This document shows, in pieces, positions 1-7,658 of a stretch of 33,235 nt of DNA. A program made the position numbers and the translations under genes. The notes beneath the pieces were generated by a model, which saw only the letters and a program-made list of their open reading frames with translations, searched no databases and was not told the DNA's origin. Source of the stretch: Longimycelium tulufanense. Its GTDB lineage: Bacteria; Actinomycetota; Actinomycetes; Mycobacteriales; Pseudonocardiaceae. The stretch's first letter is position 1. Every line of letters starts with the position of its first letter. The DNA is taken from contig NZ_BMMK01000022.1 in assembly GCF_014645795.1 (NCBI RefSeq), positions 1-33,235 on the forward strand, in the 5' to 3' direction.

Positions 1-434
1 CACCTGGTGTGCACCCCCGCCGGGCTGCCGATCGCGTGGGCGCTGGCCGACCCGAAGCTGGACGAGCTGGACGGGGCCACCCCGCTGGCGTCGTGGTTGG
101 CCGATCCGTCGCCGGTCGAGGACGTCGATGCGGCCGCGTTGTGGATGTCCACCCTCGACGACGACCGCAAGACTCGCACGATCACCAGCAAGGGTGTGGC
201 GCGGGGGCGGGCCGCTACTACGTGGCCAAGTGGATGGTGGGCCGGGTCGGCACCGTGGTGCGGCTGCGGTCCATGCCGCACCACGAGCACGAGATGGAGG
301 TGTTCGACGCCGACACCGGCGCCTACCTCGGCTCGGCGACGCTGGCGGATCAGGCGTCACCGGAACAGATCGCGGCGCTTCGTCGCACCCGAGCGCGCAA
401 GGCGCGGCGGTTGCGGGCGGACCTGTCCGCGTGA
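1..434 (+). pseudogene. Chimeric transposase remnant (DDE-type fragment joined to Mu-type transposase C-terminus)
   Basis: Two unrelated transposase pieces are joined. The first ~20 codons read HLVCTPAGLPIAWALADPKL, which resembles the DDE core of IS982/IS5-like transposases. From about base 60 the reading continues as DGATPLASWLADPSPVEDV, typical of the region after the catalytic core of Mu/TnsB-like transposases, and runs into a Mu-type C-terminal beta-barrel (GRYYVAKWMVGRVGTVVRLR, then MPHHEHEMEVFD). The second half is in another frame: the shift lies near the G-run at 200-215. With both a chimeric junction and a frameshift it cannot encode an active enzyme. It opens at the window edge, so the true 5' end is unseen. 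The family assignment of the short first piece is less certain than that of the Mu-type C-terminus. Confidence 0.7.
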
Positions 435-470
435 CCACCACACCCGACGTTGAACAGGAAGGATCCTGTC

Positions 471-635
471 ATGCCGGAGGTGGAGGAACAGTTCCCTCAC
501 AGCCCGCCGGCCGTGCTCACCGTCGGCGACCTCACACAGCAGGTCCTGTTCACACCCGACGACCTGCCGATCGTGTTCTCCGGGGCACGAGAACCGCCGA
601 CCGCCACGATCGTCACACCGTCACGACGAGGGTGA
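471..635 (+). CDS. Small hypothetical protein
   Basis: This is a 54-residue protein of unknown function. ATG 471 is chosen because AGGAAGGA (456-463) sits at good Shine-Dalgarno distance; an upstream in-frame TTG at 450 is less likely. It is acidic and proline-rich with no membrane segment or known motif (MPEVEEQFPHSPPAVLTVGD near the N-terminus). It ends 13 bases before the next start, so the two genes were probably co-transcribed. Codon positions look coding (third positions mostly G or C), but no homologue comes to mind. Confidence 0.5.
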   Translation: MPEVEEQFPHSPPAVLTVGDLTQQVLFTPDDLPIVFSGAREPPTATIVTPSRRG

Positions 636-648
636 ACGGAGCAGGGAT

Positions 649-952
649 ATGAGCACGCTGGCCTTGGCGCAGCCGGCGATCGTGCAGGCGCCTGGGCCGA
701 CACCGGGAAGGTGCCGGACTGACTGCCGGCGGGCCGCGAGCGCGCTGCTGGGCGAGCTCTACGCCGTGGGCGAGCGCCACGGCATCCCGGCCCGGCGCTG
801 GGCCCAGGTGAGCGACCTGGGCTCGGCCGTCGTCGAGCTGATCGACCCCTGGCGGGCTGACCGCCCCATTCGGCGAGGACGGCGCGGCCGCGGTCGCCAC
901 CCTGGTCCGCGACGTCCTCGCGGGAGACCACGGAAACCCCTTCCAGGCCTGA
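649..952 (+). pseudogene. Frameshifted small hypothetical gene
   Basis: The reading starts at ATG 649 behind GGAGCAGGGA and looks coding to about base 855 (RRAASALLGELYAVGERHG, then VVELIDPW). After that the original frame becomes arginine-rich nonsense. The +1 frame continues convincingly as LTAPFGEDGAAAVATLVRDV and stops at 950-952 (GNPFQA). One base gained or lost near 850-860 would restore a ~100-residue helical protein. Function is unknown. Either the gene is broken or the assembly has a one-base error. Confidence 0.5.
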
Positions 953-1109
953 ACGGACAGGACGGAGGCCCCAGCCGTTGCCCGCCACGTCGCCCCGCTG
1001 GGGGACCTGCTCGACGTGACCACCCGGTGGAGGCAGACCGCCAGTCGGAGTGCGTAGGCTGGGCCCGAAGGGCAGGACACGCCTCCCCCTCGCGACGAAG
1101 GAGACGATC

Positions 1110-1389
1110 GTGGCCACCAACGAGGAGTGGGAACGCCGCCTGTCCGCCGTCGAGAGGGAACTCGCCGACGTCCGACGACTCGCCGCTGGCGCACACGAGG
1201 ACGCAGGCGATGCTAAGTCAACCCTGCGCAACCACGGTCGACTGATCAACGGCTGGGGTGAACAGATCTAACGCGCGGATCGACGGCCTGGAGACCACCC
1301 TCGCCGAACACAGCCGGGTACTCAGTGACGTCAAGACCGGCCAGGAGACGATTATCAGCTTGCTGCAGCGCCTCGACCGTCCGGACTGA
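1110..1389 (+). pseudogene. Frameshifted coiled-coil protein gene
   Basis: GTG 1110 follows GAAGGAGA at 1097-1104. The N-terminal part is a heptad-rich helix (EWERRLSAVERELADVRRLA) and the frame stops at 1269-1271. The +1 frame continues the same coiled coil (NARIDGLETTLAEHSRVLSD, then KTGQETIISLLQRLDRPD) to the stop at 1387-1389. Intact, this would be a ~92-residue soluble coiled-coil protein of the type often seen in actinomycete plasmids. The break lies at 1256-1270. Function is unknown; oligomerisation or a structural role is only inferred. Confidence 0.6.
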
Positions 1390-1652
1390 AGGCATGCCGT
1401 GGGACGCACCGCGCGGGTCGGACCCGAGCCCCCCGGCCTCGCTGGTCGCCCAGGCACAGCGTTCCCGGCGGGGCCAAGCCCCCTCGGCCCTGATAGGCCC
1501 AGTTCGTGGGGAGCAACGCTGAGGGGCCATCCTCCTCGTCGGTAGCGGGGCGAACGCGAGCGCCACTCGACGTCACGTGCTGGCCACTGCCGGGCCGCCG
1601 CCTTCTGCTGCGGGGACACCCCGAGGACGCCGCGGCGGCCGTCCCCGGCGAC

Positions 1653-1686
1653 GGGGGAGCACCCGCTGTGACGGGTGCTCCCCCTT
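1653..1686. terminator. 13-bp perfect hairpin, bidirectional terminator
   Basis: GGGGGAGCACCCG (1653-1665) pairs perfectly with CGGGTGCTCCCCC (1672-1684) across a 6-base loop. It lies between the plus-strand small genes and the convergent minus-strand trio, where a two-way terminator is expected. No T-tract follows, which is usual in actinomycetes. The stretch 1390-1652 shows no supported gene. Confidence 0.7.
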
Positions 1687-1701
1687 GAGAGACGAGGAGT
1701 C

Positions 1702-1935
1702 TCAGGCAGCCAGGCCGAACCGGTCAGCCGGTGTCACGCGGGCCGCCGTGCCGCCGGCCTGCTCCTGATGCACCAGGTGCGCACCCAGCATGGCGATCAC
1801 CAGCGGAGTCGCGATGCTGGCACCCAACAGCAGGGCACACACCGGTGCCGCGGGTATGCCCCCGATCAGCACCGATACCCCGGTGAGCACCACACCGACC
1901 AACAGCGAGATCCACACAACGCGAGCGGATACCAC
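1702..1935 (-). CDS. Small membrane protein (two TM segments)
   Basis: This is a 77-residue protein, distal gene of a minus-strand trio. Two hydrophobic helices span roughly residues 7-25 (WISLLVGVVLTGVSVLIGG) and 29-53, followed by a polar tail, so it should sit in the cytoplasmic membrane. GTG 1935 is preceded on its strand by GGAAGGAGAAGG, a strong ribosome binding site. It begins 17 bases after the stop of the upstream small membrane gene. Such two-TM proteins are common near spread and transfer genes of actinomycete conjugative elements, but nothing here proves a transfer role. No specific family recognised. Confidence 0.65.
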   Translation of the reverse strand: MVSARVVWISLLVGVVLTGVSVLIGGIPAAPVCALLLGASIATPLVIAMLGAHLVHQEQAGGTAARVTPADRFGLAA

Positions 1936-1951
1936 GTCCTTCTCCTTCCCG

Positions 1952-2122
1952 TCACAGACCGAACACGAGTATTCCGGAGTTCACCAACGCGGCCACGATG
2001 CCGAGCCACAGCAGCACCCACGCGGTCCGTTTCCGGGCGGAGTCGTTCGTGCGTAACAGGACGATCGCCGCCGCCATCAGTACCAGCGTGGCGACGGACA
2101 GAACGGTGACGACAGTTTTCAT
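1952..2122 (-). CDS. Very small membrane protein (56 aa, two TM segments)
   Basis: A compact gene starts at ATG 2122 on the minus strand (MKTVVTVLSVATLVLMAAAI) and stops at 1952-1954. Two hydrophobic helices, about residues 3-23 and 34-54, flank a short polar loop RTNDSARKR, so the loop is probably cytoplasmic by the positive-inside rule. It lies between a secreted-protein gene and another two-TM gene on the same strand with short gaps, which supports a three-gene operon. It is below the length cut-off of many gene callers. Function unknown; it could be a membrane anchor or regulator for its neighbours. Confidence 0.65.
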   Translation of the reverse strand: MKTVVTVLSVATLVLMAAAIVLLRTNDSARKRTAWVLLWLGIVAALVNSGILVFGL

Positions 2123-2202
2123 GCGGACAGTTTCCCCTCACCAGGGCCATGGGTCGGTGCAGCGAAAGGCATGTATACCCCCTCGCCGCACCGACCCATG
2201 AT

Positions 2203-2718
2203 TCAGCACACGTGTGCTGCGATGATCCCGTAGATCGCGGAGAAGCTTCCACTCGCCCCGGAGAGGGTCCCCAAGACTCGCGCGGAGAGGAACACACCGG
2301 CGACCACCGCGCCTCCCGATGCCGCCAGCGCGCCCAGCGCCGCCGCGCCCAACGCGTAGACGGCCGAGGCGACCGCCCAGGTGCACGCACCCAGGGCCCG
2401 GACCCCGCCGCTGCCGCCGCTGCCCACCGTCACCGTGAGCCGACCCGACTCGTCCTTGCCCACCACGAGGGTCTCGCCGTCCACCGTGCCCACGGCGGCG
2501 GACTCGCCCTTGGCCAGGCCGCGGATGATGTCCGCGATGCCCTCGACCCGCTCGACCTGCGGCGGCTGGATCGAGTCCCCGGCCACCGAGGCCAGGACGT
2601 ACGCCTGGGTCGCCTCACCATGGCGGGCGTGGCTCTCCGCGGCGTTGGCGGTACCCGTCCCCAGACAGGCCAGAACGGCGGCACCGACCACGGCTGCGAT
2701 CGCCGACCTTAATCTCAC
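2203..2718 (-). CDS. Secreted or membrane-tethered protein with signal peptide
   Basis: The start chosen is GTG 2718, with TGGAGC upstream, rather than the longer frame to 2802. It places a classical signal peptide at the N-terminus: RLR, a hydrophobic core AIAAVVGAAVLACLG and an ANA-AE cleavage site near residue 26. The mature part has an acidic, soluble region (GDSIQPPQVERVEGIADIIR) with beta-rich VGTVDGETLVVGKDESGRL, a Gly/Ser linker, then a ~75-residue Ala/Gly-rich hydrophobic tail. The tail may insert in the membrane or be a hydrophobic peptide. First gene of the minus-strand trio with the two small membrane genes. The signal-peptide plus hydrophobic glycine-rich tail layout resembles bacteriocin-like proteins, but no family is recognised. 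Confidence 0.65.
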   Translation of the reverse strand: MRLRSAIAAVVGAAVLACLGTGTANAAESHARHGEATQAYVLASVAGDSIQPPQVERVEGIADIIRGLAKGESAAVGTVDGETLVVGKDESGRLTVTVGSGGSGGVRALGACTWAVASAVYALGAAALGALAASGGAVVAGVFLSARVLGTLSGASGSFSAIYGIIAAHVC

Positions 2719-2754
2719 GCTCGCTCCAAAAATGTGAAAACAACAACGGCTGTC

Positions 2755-2791
2755 CCCGATTTTCGGTCGCCCAGCGGAACCGAAAATCGGG
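2755..2791. promoter_or_regulatory. 13-bp perfect inverted repeat upstream of the secreted-protein operon
   Basis: CCCGATTTTCGGT (2755-2767) and ACCGAAAATCGGG (2779-2791) form a perfect inverted repeat around an 11-base centre. It lies 37 bases upstream of GTG 2718, where an operator or promoter overlap is expected. A second small inverted repeat, CCCGA-ATA-TCGGG, occurs at 2925-2937. The AT-rich arm core is unusual here, which favours a protein-binding site over a terminator. Confidence 0.5.
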
Positions 2792-2802
2792 ACCGTGCGC
2801 AC

Positions 2803-3481
2803 GGCGGTTCACACCGTACTGTTGTCACAGTCAACGGTGTAACGGAAGAAAGTCATGACACCCGGACAACGAAAGTCGAGGCGTCGACACGCATCCGGAC
2901 CCGTAGCCAGCCGACAGCCATATACCCGAATATCGGGATACCGCAGCGTTCCGTGGTGAGCCCGAGGGTCGGAGTAGCGGTGAGAAAGCCCTGATCCTCC
3001 AACGACACGGCTCGGTGAGCCCGGTGGTCGTGCACCACGCGCCACCGACCAACCCGAGGGCGCGCCCCGGACACCTTCCGGTCGAGACGACGACCCCCAC
3101 ACGGCCGAAGAGATGTCCTCCAGCAAGCGGAAGTCATTGGTGAGGACCTCTACCGGGCCATGCTGGGCGAGGTTCTGACCACCAGCGCAGACTGGCGGCG
3201 ATCCGCCGCGCCCGGGGGAGATCGTCAACGTGCCGATCAGGTCGAGCAGCTGTTCGCCGGAGGGTGCCAGGAGCTGATCAACCGCACGTACGCCCAGCCG
3301 CCCGCAGCGGCAGCGCCCTCGCCCGCCCGGCGGTCTCAGCAACTCTCCGCTGACCTGCATACCGCGGGTCCGCTCACCAGCTCGGGCGAGGACACCCACC
3401 GTGCTTGCGGCGCCGGCCGCGGGCCGCCGCAACGCGGCAAGGTGCACACTCCGCAGGGAGTCTGCGGCACCATGCCCGACC
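2803..3481. other. Gene-poor stretch with a possible decayed ORF
   Basis: No intact gene can be supported. A plus-strand frame across about 3112-3340 reads coding-like (DVLQQAEVIGEDLYRAMLGE, then RADQVEQLFAGGCQELINRT) but has no good start or ribosome site and dissolves into low-complexity Ala/Pro. It may be a remnant. Overlapping minus-strand frames have similar GC3 and cannot be excluded. Confidence 0.3.
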
Positions 3482-3681
3482 ATGGCTGGCAAGAAGAAGG
3501 ACATTGTCGCCCTGATCCGCCAGTTACGGCGGCAGGGCTGGACGGTGCGGCAACGCCGCCGACACTGGGCCGCCACCCCACCGGTGGCGGCAGACCCGTC
3601 GCCATCCCCTGCACCCCCGGCGAGTACCGGTCCGTCGCCAACACCAAAGCCCTACTACGCCGCGTCGGAGCGAAGGTGTAG
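3482..3681 (+). pseudogene. HicA-like mRNA interferase toxin, frameshifted
   Basis: ATG 3482 begins MAGKKKDIVALIRQLRRQGW, matching the N-terminal helix of HicA-like double-stranded RNA-binding toxins. Near 3565-3580 the frame must shift by one base to continue as HPTGGGRPVAIPCTPGEYRS and VANTKALLRRVGAKV, the usual HicA ending, with stop at 3679-3681. HicA proteins cleave mRNA using a histidine in the RHW or GSH position; here RHWAA precedes the break. No HicB antitoxin is adjacent, which fits an inactive or orphan gene. Confidence in the family is moderate, in the frame break high. Confidence 0.6.
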
Positions 3682-3748
3682 AAGACCGATCCTCCGTGTC
3701 GGGTGTGGCCAGCATGGCACCGCCACCCGCCACCGCGGTGGGCATAAA

Positions 3749-4144
3749 TCACCGTGGCCAGCCAGACCAGGAGGACGTCGAGGATCGGCACCGGCACCCG
3801 ATGAGCCTGTCCCGCACCCCGACCAGCAGCGCCGAGATCTGCTCGGCCAAGACCACATCATCGGCGTCCCCCCGTAGCTCGGTGAGCCGGTCGCATAGCT
3901 CCTCGACACACTCCACGACCACCACCATCAACAGCCGCTTTTGCTGCGCATACTCCTCCCCCACCGTGCGGCACAGCTCAGACGAGGTGAACAGATTGAC
4001 CCCCAGCCGGTACAGCACCTCGTGGTCGGCCAACGCCAGATCCGACAGGCGATGCGCAGGCGGCATCGCGTGCCCCCAGCAGGCCACGGCCACCGCCGCC
4101 ACCCGCATCAGCATCGCCCGGCCTGCCTCACCCCACCGGCACAC
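3749..4144 (-). pseudogene. Hypothetical protein gene, probably missing its true 5' end
   Basis: The minus-strand frame from GTG 4144 encodes a helical protein (LSDLALADHEVLYRLGVNLF, then LCRTVGEEYAQQKRLLMVV) with third codon positions typical of a real gene. Just upstream on the same strand a different frame also looks coding (DPVLFETIVAGFTRIAAQGT, then PALLATPDDPITACM, about 4128-4290). A single shift near 4130-4140 would merge them into a ~180-residue protein. That upstream part lacks a clear ATG or GTG, and the last ~15 residues (SSTSSWSGWPR) look off-frame. No family recognised. Confidence 0.4.
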
Positions 4145-4322
4145 ACGGTGTCATACACGCGGTGATCGGGTCGTCGGGTGTGGCCAGCAGGGCTGGGTCC
4201 GTGCCCTGTGCTGCGATCCGTGTGAACCCCGCGACGATCGTCTCGAACAGGACCGGATCGTAAGCATTGTCAGTTTTCTCCGCGTTCCCCAGGTTCCCCG
4301 TGACGCAACGCTGGTTGGCAGC

Positions 4323-4826
4323 ATGGACACCATGGCTGATGATCACCCGAGGGTGCAGCGGATCTACGCCGCCGGCCAGCGCGCCGCCGAACTCGTCCCC
4401 GAGGATGTCGCCGTTCCGACGACTCTGATACCGGGGTTGCGGCGCCTGCTGGGCGAGGCACGGGATCTGCTGTGTGTGGCTGCCGACCGCCTGGATGCCG
4501 TGCTGGCGCAGCCGTCCCCAGCGAAGATCGAGGTGGGCTGGTCGCGGTTTCCCGAGGTGTTGGTGGACCCCGACGACATCCGCGAAAGGCTGCGCGCCGG
4601 GTGCGGGGTGCGGCGAGGAACCCGCATCGCCCGGGTCATCCACGCCCTGGCCGAGACCGTCGAACCGGACGGGCTGCTGGTGGTGTCGCTGCACGAGGTT
4701 GCGCGCGCCGCCGGGGTGCCCCGGGATCGGGCACGGGGGATCGTGCGGATGCTGGTTGACTGTGGTGTGCTGCTGCCGGTGGAGGAGTCCAAGAACGCGC
4801 CCCGGCTGTACGTGGTGCCGCAGTAA
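4323..4826 (+). CDS. Winged-helix DNA-binding protein
   Basis: A 167-residue protein; ATG 4323 and ATG 4332 are both possible, neither with a strong ribosome site. Residues ~10-60 are helical (AAELVPEDVAVPTTLIPGLR) and the C-terminal 50 residues form a clear helix-turn-helix with wing: LLVVSLHEVARAAGVPRDRA, then RGIVRMLVDCGVLLPVEESK. The final strand (NAPRLYVVP) would be the wing. It stands alone on the plus strand ~85 bases before the NUDIX gene, and divergently from the broken minus-strand gene, so it may regulate one of them. Function inferred from fold only. Confidence 0.65.
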   Translation: MDTMADDHPRVQRIYAAGQRAAELVPEDVAVPTTLIPGLRRLLGEARDLLCVAADRLDAVLAQPSPAKIEVGWSRFPEVLVDPDDIRERLRAGCGVRRGTRIARVIHALAETVEPDGLLVVSLHEVARAAGVPRDRARGIVRMLVDCGVLLPVEESKNAPRLYVVPQ

Positions 4827-4911
4827 GTGTCGGCCCGCCCTAGTGCTCCGGGTGCGGGCGGGTTCATCGGGGCCGGATCTCGCTCTGGACGGGGCCGGTA
4901 GCGTGCCGAGT

Positions 4912-5478
4912 ATGGGTGTGGAGGAGACCCGCGGCGAACTGACCCGGTGGACGATCCATAACGAGCGGGTGGTGGATGAGACACGGCGGCTGCGGTTGAG
5001 CGTCGCCTCGGTCGAGTTGCCCGACGGGGTGTGCTTCGAGCAGTACGTGCTGCGGATGCCGAAGGCCACCATGGTCGTGGTGCTCGACGACGAGGGTGAG
5101 AGGGCGCTGATGATGTGGCGACACCGGTTCATCCTCGACCGCTGGGTGTGGGAGCTGCCCGGCGGCTACGTCGACCCGAACGAGGATCCCGCGGTGACTG
5201 CCACCCGGGAGGTCGAGGAGGAGACCGGTTGGCGGCCCCGCAACGTGGAATTCCTGACCAGCTTCCAACCCATGGTCGGTAGTGCGGACGCGGAGAACTT
5301 GCTCTACGTCGCCCACGGCGCGGACCGCCTCGGGGCACCGGAGGACATCAACGAGGCCGAACGTGTTGAGTGGGTGCCGCTGGACTCGGTACGGGACCGC
5401 ATCGCCAAGGGCGAGATCGTCGGCGCAGCCTCCCAGGTCGGCCTGCTGCACGTGCTCGCGTTCCGTAACGACCAGTAA
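4912..5478 (+). CDS. NUDIX hydrolase (ADP-ribose pyrophosphatase-like)
   Basis: This is a 188-residue protein. The full Nudix box is at residues ~84-106: GGYVDPNEDPAVTATREVEE followed by ETGW, matching GX5EX7REXXEEXGU, so the metal-binding glutamates are intact. The upstream WVWELPGG and downstream FLTSFQPMVGSADAENLLYV are typical of the ADP-ribose/nucleoside-diphosphate-sugar branch, which hydrolyses a diphosphate linkage with Mg2+. The gene converges on the XRE regulator with a 5-base gap. In the Streptomyces element pSAM2, the Nudix protein Pif blocks redundant transfer between cells carrying the element; a similar role here is inference. A house-cleaning or signalling hydrolase is equally possible. 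Confidence 0.9.
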   Translation: MGVEETRGELTRWTIHNERVVDETRRLRLSVASVELPDGVCFEQYVLRMPKATMVVVLDDEGERALMMWRHRFILDRWVWELPGGYVDPNEDPAVTATREVEEETGWRPRNVEFLTSFQPMVGSADAENLLYVAHGADRLGAPEDINEAERVEWVPLDSVRDRIAKGEIVGAASQVGLLHVLAFRNDQ

Positions 5479-5483
5479 GCCGG

Positions 5484-6746
5484 TCAGGCGGGGACGGGTA
5501 CGCCCGCGCCCCGCAGGGACGCATACAGCTTGGTGACCGCCTGCTCGCTGCGGTAGGGGATGAGTCGGCGGCCGATGTCGACGAGATAGGCGGTCGTGCG
5601 GGTGGAGCTGATCCCGTCGGCCATACTCACCGCAATCGACGCGGTGGCGCAGGCTTCCTCAACCCGTCCCTGATCGGCCAGCACGGAGGCCAACAGGGCG
5701 GTGTTGAACATCCGGCCCCGGTCGTAGCCGTCGTTCATCTCCAGCGATCGGCGGGCGTAGCGCTCCGCCTCGGCCGGTTGGCCGAGGTCGCGGAAGCAGT
5801 GCGCGAACTTCGCCGCCAGGTAGGCGTCATCGAAGTAGGCCAACCAGCCGGGGCGCTGCTCGTGCTCGGCCCTGGTGAACACGCGTTCAGCCTCGGCCAA
5901 CGCGGCACGACAATCGGCGCCGTCCTCGGCCAGGGCCAGGCCGTGCGCCTCCATCACTGCCGCCTCGGCCTGGAGAGCGACGAGCCCGCAGCGCCGGGCG
6001 GTGTCCCGAGCGGCCCGCGCCAAATCGACCGCGACGGCCGGGGAACCGAAGAAGGCGGCGTGATGGCTCATCCCCGCCCACATCTCCGCCGCCAGCGCGT
6101 CGTTCTCGGCGTCCTGGCACAGCCGCAGCGCCTGTCGCAGGTGAGCGCGCCCGGCGTTGGTGTCGCCGACGTCGTAGGCGATCCACCCGGCGAGCTGGTT
6201 CAGCTCGGCGACGGCAGCGAACAGATCCCGGCGTACCGCGTCACGAACTCGGCTCTCGCCCAGCAGGGACGTGACCTCATGGGTGAGGTAGGTGGTGACA
6301 GCCGATCGGGCGTGGCCGCCGCCGTGCTGGTTGTCCAGGCGCCGGAACACACTCGTCATGTCCCGCACGATCGCGACGTTCGTCGCCCCTATCGCCGGGC
6401 CGGTGGTTGCCGCGGCCGACCCCGAGGAGGTGAACCAGCCGAACGCTGCCGCCCCCGCCGCGAACGCCGCCTTGCCGAACTGCCGCCGCCGCACGTCGTC
6501 ACCCTCTCCTTGACGCACGAGCTCTGTCGATGGCGTGATCGGCTCCTCGTCCACCAGGTCGGCCAGCTCTGTCAAGGTGATCCGCAGCGCCCTGGCGAGT
6601 GCCGGCCGGTGGTAGAGGGACGGGGCAGACGTCCCCCGCTCCCAGCGGGACACCGTGATCGGCTGTACGCCGACGCGCGTGGCAAGGTCCTCCTGGGTCA
6701 GCCCAACGGCTTTGCGTGCCCTGACGAGGCGATTCCGTCGCGCCAT
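5484..6746 (-). CDS. XRE-family transcriptional regulator with TPR-like C-terminus
   Basis: A 420-residue protein starting at ATG 6746 behind GGGGAG. Residues ~6-60 form an XRE helix-turn-helix (RKAVGLTQEDLATRVGVQPI, then TVSRWERGTSAPS). A hydrophobic Ala/Gly stretch near residue 95 is followed by ~300 residues of helical repeats rich in A-x-x-L/A-x-x-A, of the TPR type (AGRAHLRQALRLCQDAENDA). This layout is common in actinomycetes, where the repeat domain is thought to sense a ligand or peptide. It is convergent with the NUDIX gene and divergent from the 7106 trio. A GTGATCAC palindrome at 6794-6801 upstream is a candidate autoregulatory operator. Confidence 0.85.
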   Translation of the reverse strand: MARRNRLVRARKAVGLTQEDLATRVGVQPITVSRWERGTSAPSLYHRPALARALRITLTELADLVDEEPITPSTELVRQGEGDDVRRRQFGKAAFAAGAAAFGWFTSSGSAAATTGPAIGATNVAIVRDMTSVFRRLDNQHGGGHARSAVTTYLTHEVTSLLGESRVRDAVRRDLFAAVAELNQLAGWIAYDVGDTNAGRAHLRQALRLCQDAENDALAAEMWAGMSHHAAFFGSPAVAVDLARAARDTARRCGLVALQAEAAVMEAHGLALAEDGADCRAALAEAERVFTRAEHEQRPGWLAYFDDAYLAAKFAHCFRDLGQPAEAERYARRSLEMNDGYDRGRMFNTALLASVLADQGRVEEACATASIAVSMADGISSTRTTAYLVDIGRRLIPYRSEQAVTKLYASLRGAGVPVPA

Positions 6747-6793
6747 AGGTCATTCTCCCCGACGTCAGCAAAGTGGCGACACCGTAGCGAGCC

Positions 6794-6801
6794 GTGATCA
6801 C
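6794..6801. promoter_or_regulatory. GTGATCAC palindrome, candidate operator
   Basis: This perfect 8-bp palindrome lies 48 bases upstream of the XRE start. A related interrupted repeat (GATCAC, 8 bases, GTGATC) lies upstream of the second XRE-TPR gene at 32427-32446, suggesting a shared recognition theme. The rest of 6747-7105 holds a 9-bp hairpin (CCCCGCCCG 6983-6991 with CGGGCGGGG 7002-7010) and no supported gene. Confidence 0.35.
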
Positions 6802-7105
6802 CGCACATCATCGGGCTGAATGTCTAGTTCCTGTGGGGAAAGTGACCAGGTGGTGATCTGGGAAACGGTCGCATGTCGGGTCACGGTGAGTCCGTGACTC
6901 CGGTCACGCTCCCCCAGCGGGAACGCTCGTGTACCGCCGCCCCGACGCTCCTCCGGCTGGTGCACAGACTCCCCGCGCGCCGCCCCGCCCGTGTCGTTGT
7001 CCGGGCGGGGATGGCGTGCCCACCAGCGTTGTTTCTTCCCCGGGGAGGGGATTCCGGTGCTGACAAAGTGGTTCGCCGAGCAGACCGAGACCTACGACAA
7101 CCAGC

Positions 7106-7330
7106 ATGCCGGGGCACCGCACGGAGGGTGTTCTGCCTACGGACGACTCCCAGGCGACGATGATCCTGCCGCGGGAGATCATGTGGACCCCGCCGCCGCG
7201 CCCGTACTCGAACCCGTTTCCTCGGGCCCGGCTGGACGAGCGCGACCAGGAGCTGCGGGTGAAGACCGCGCGCTGGGAGGCCCTGCTGGCCTCGTTGCGG
7301 GTGGTGGGTGGTCGGGGTGAGCCCCGGTGA
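7106..7330 (+). CDS. Small hypothetical protein, first gene of a coupled trio
   Basis: The well-supported coding part reads MILPREIMWTPPPRPYSNPF and ARLDERDQELRVKTARWEAL. ATG 7106 has no strong ribosome site; an internal ATG at 7160 (MILPRE) is an alternative. The protein is basic, proline-rich at the N-terminus, with a C-terminal amphipathic helix, 57-74 residues depending on start. Its stop overlaps the next start (GTGA), so translation of the trio is coupled. Function unknown. A competing frame from GTG 7060 has a better upstream GGGGAGGGG but becomes low-complexity. Confidence 0.55.
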   Translation: MPGHRTEGVLPTDDSQATMILPREIMWTPPPRPYSNPFPRARLDERDQELRVKTARWEALLASLRVVGGRGEPR

Positions 7331-7419
7331 CCATCGCCACCGTGGTGGTGCTGCCCGTCGCGGTGGCTGCGGCGATCTGGGTGGGTGTTGAGCGTCCCGA
7401 CCCCGACCTGGGTAGGTGA
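7327..7419 (+). CDS. 30-residue membrane peptide
   Basis: GTG 7327 overlaps the stop of the preceding gene and its own stop (7417-7419) overlaps the next GTG at 7416. The product (TIATVVVLPVAVAAAIWVGV then ERPDPDLGR) is one hydrophobic helix with a short charged tail, probably a single-pass membrane peptide. The double GTGA overlap is the main evidence that it is real. Function unknown. Confidence 0.55.
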   Translation: MTIATVVVLPVAVAAAIWVGVERPDPDLGR

Positions 7420-7658
7420 CGGCGGTGAGCTCCACGACGGTGACGTGGGTGCCGGCCGGGCACTGCCGGCACGCCTACCTCGGCACGCCGATGCCGGGCG
7501 AGTGGACGGTGAAGGTGCTGTGCGGCAAGGAAATCCTGTTCGCGCGGCCCAGCCCGGATTCGTCCGCCTGGGGCTGGGATCGGTGCGTGCACTGCGCGCG
7601 GCTTCTCCCACCGATTCCGGTGGTGGAGGTTGATCTGCCCGCCGACGGCGGGAGCTGA
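7416..7658 (+). CDS. Small cysteine/histidine-containing protein
   Basis: An 80-residue protein whose GTG start overlaps the stop of the 30-residue peptide gene. It contains GHCRHAYLG near residue 15, a central LCGKEILF and a C-terminal WDRCVHCARLLPP, so His and Cys residues including a CxxC pair could bind zinc. It is the last gene of a translationally coupled trio. No family recognised; a small zinc-stabilised accessory protein is the likeliest reading. Confidence 0.6.
   Translation: MTAVSSTTVTWVPAGHCRHAYLGTPMPGEWTVKVLCGKEILFARPSPDSSAWGWDRCVHCARLLPPIPVVEVDLPADGGS

Noticed and set aside
2809-3576. 255-residue minus-strand open frame
   Set aside because: No start, ribosome site or domain; it crosses the HicA-like remnant on the other strand.
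4128-5132. 334-residue minus-strand open frame
   Set aside because: Most of it is opposite the winged-helix and NUDIX genes. Only its last ~50 codons (4128-4290) look coding and are treated as the 5' part of a broken minus-strand gene.
6873-7320. Plus-strand open frames starting at 6873 and 6991
   Set aside because: They are Arg/Pro/Gly-rich with poor codon pattern and overlap the better-supported gene at 7106.
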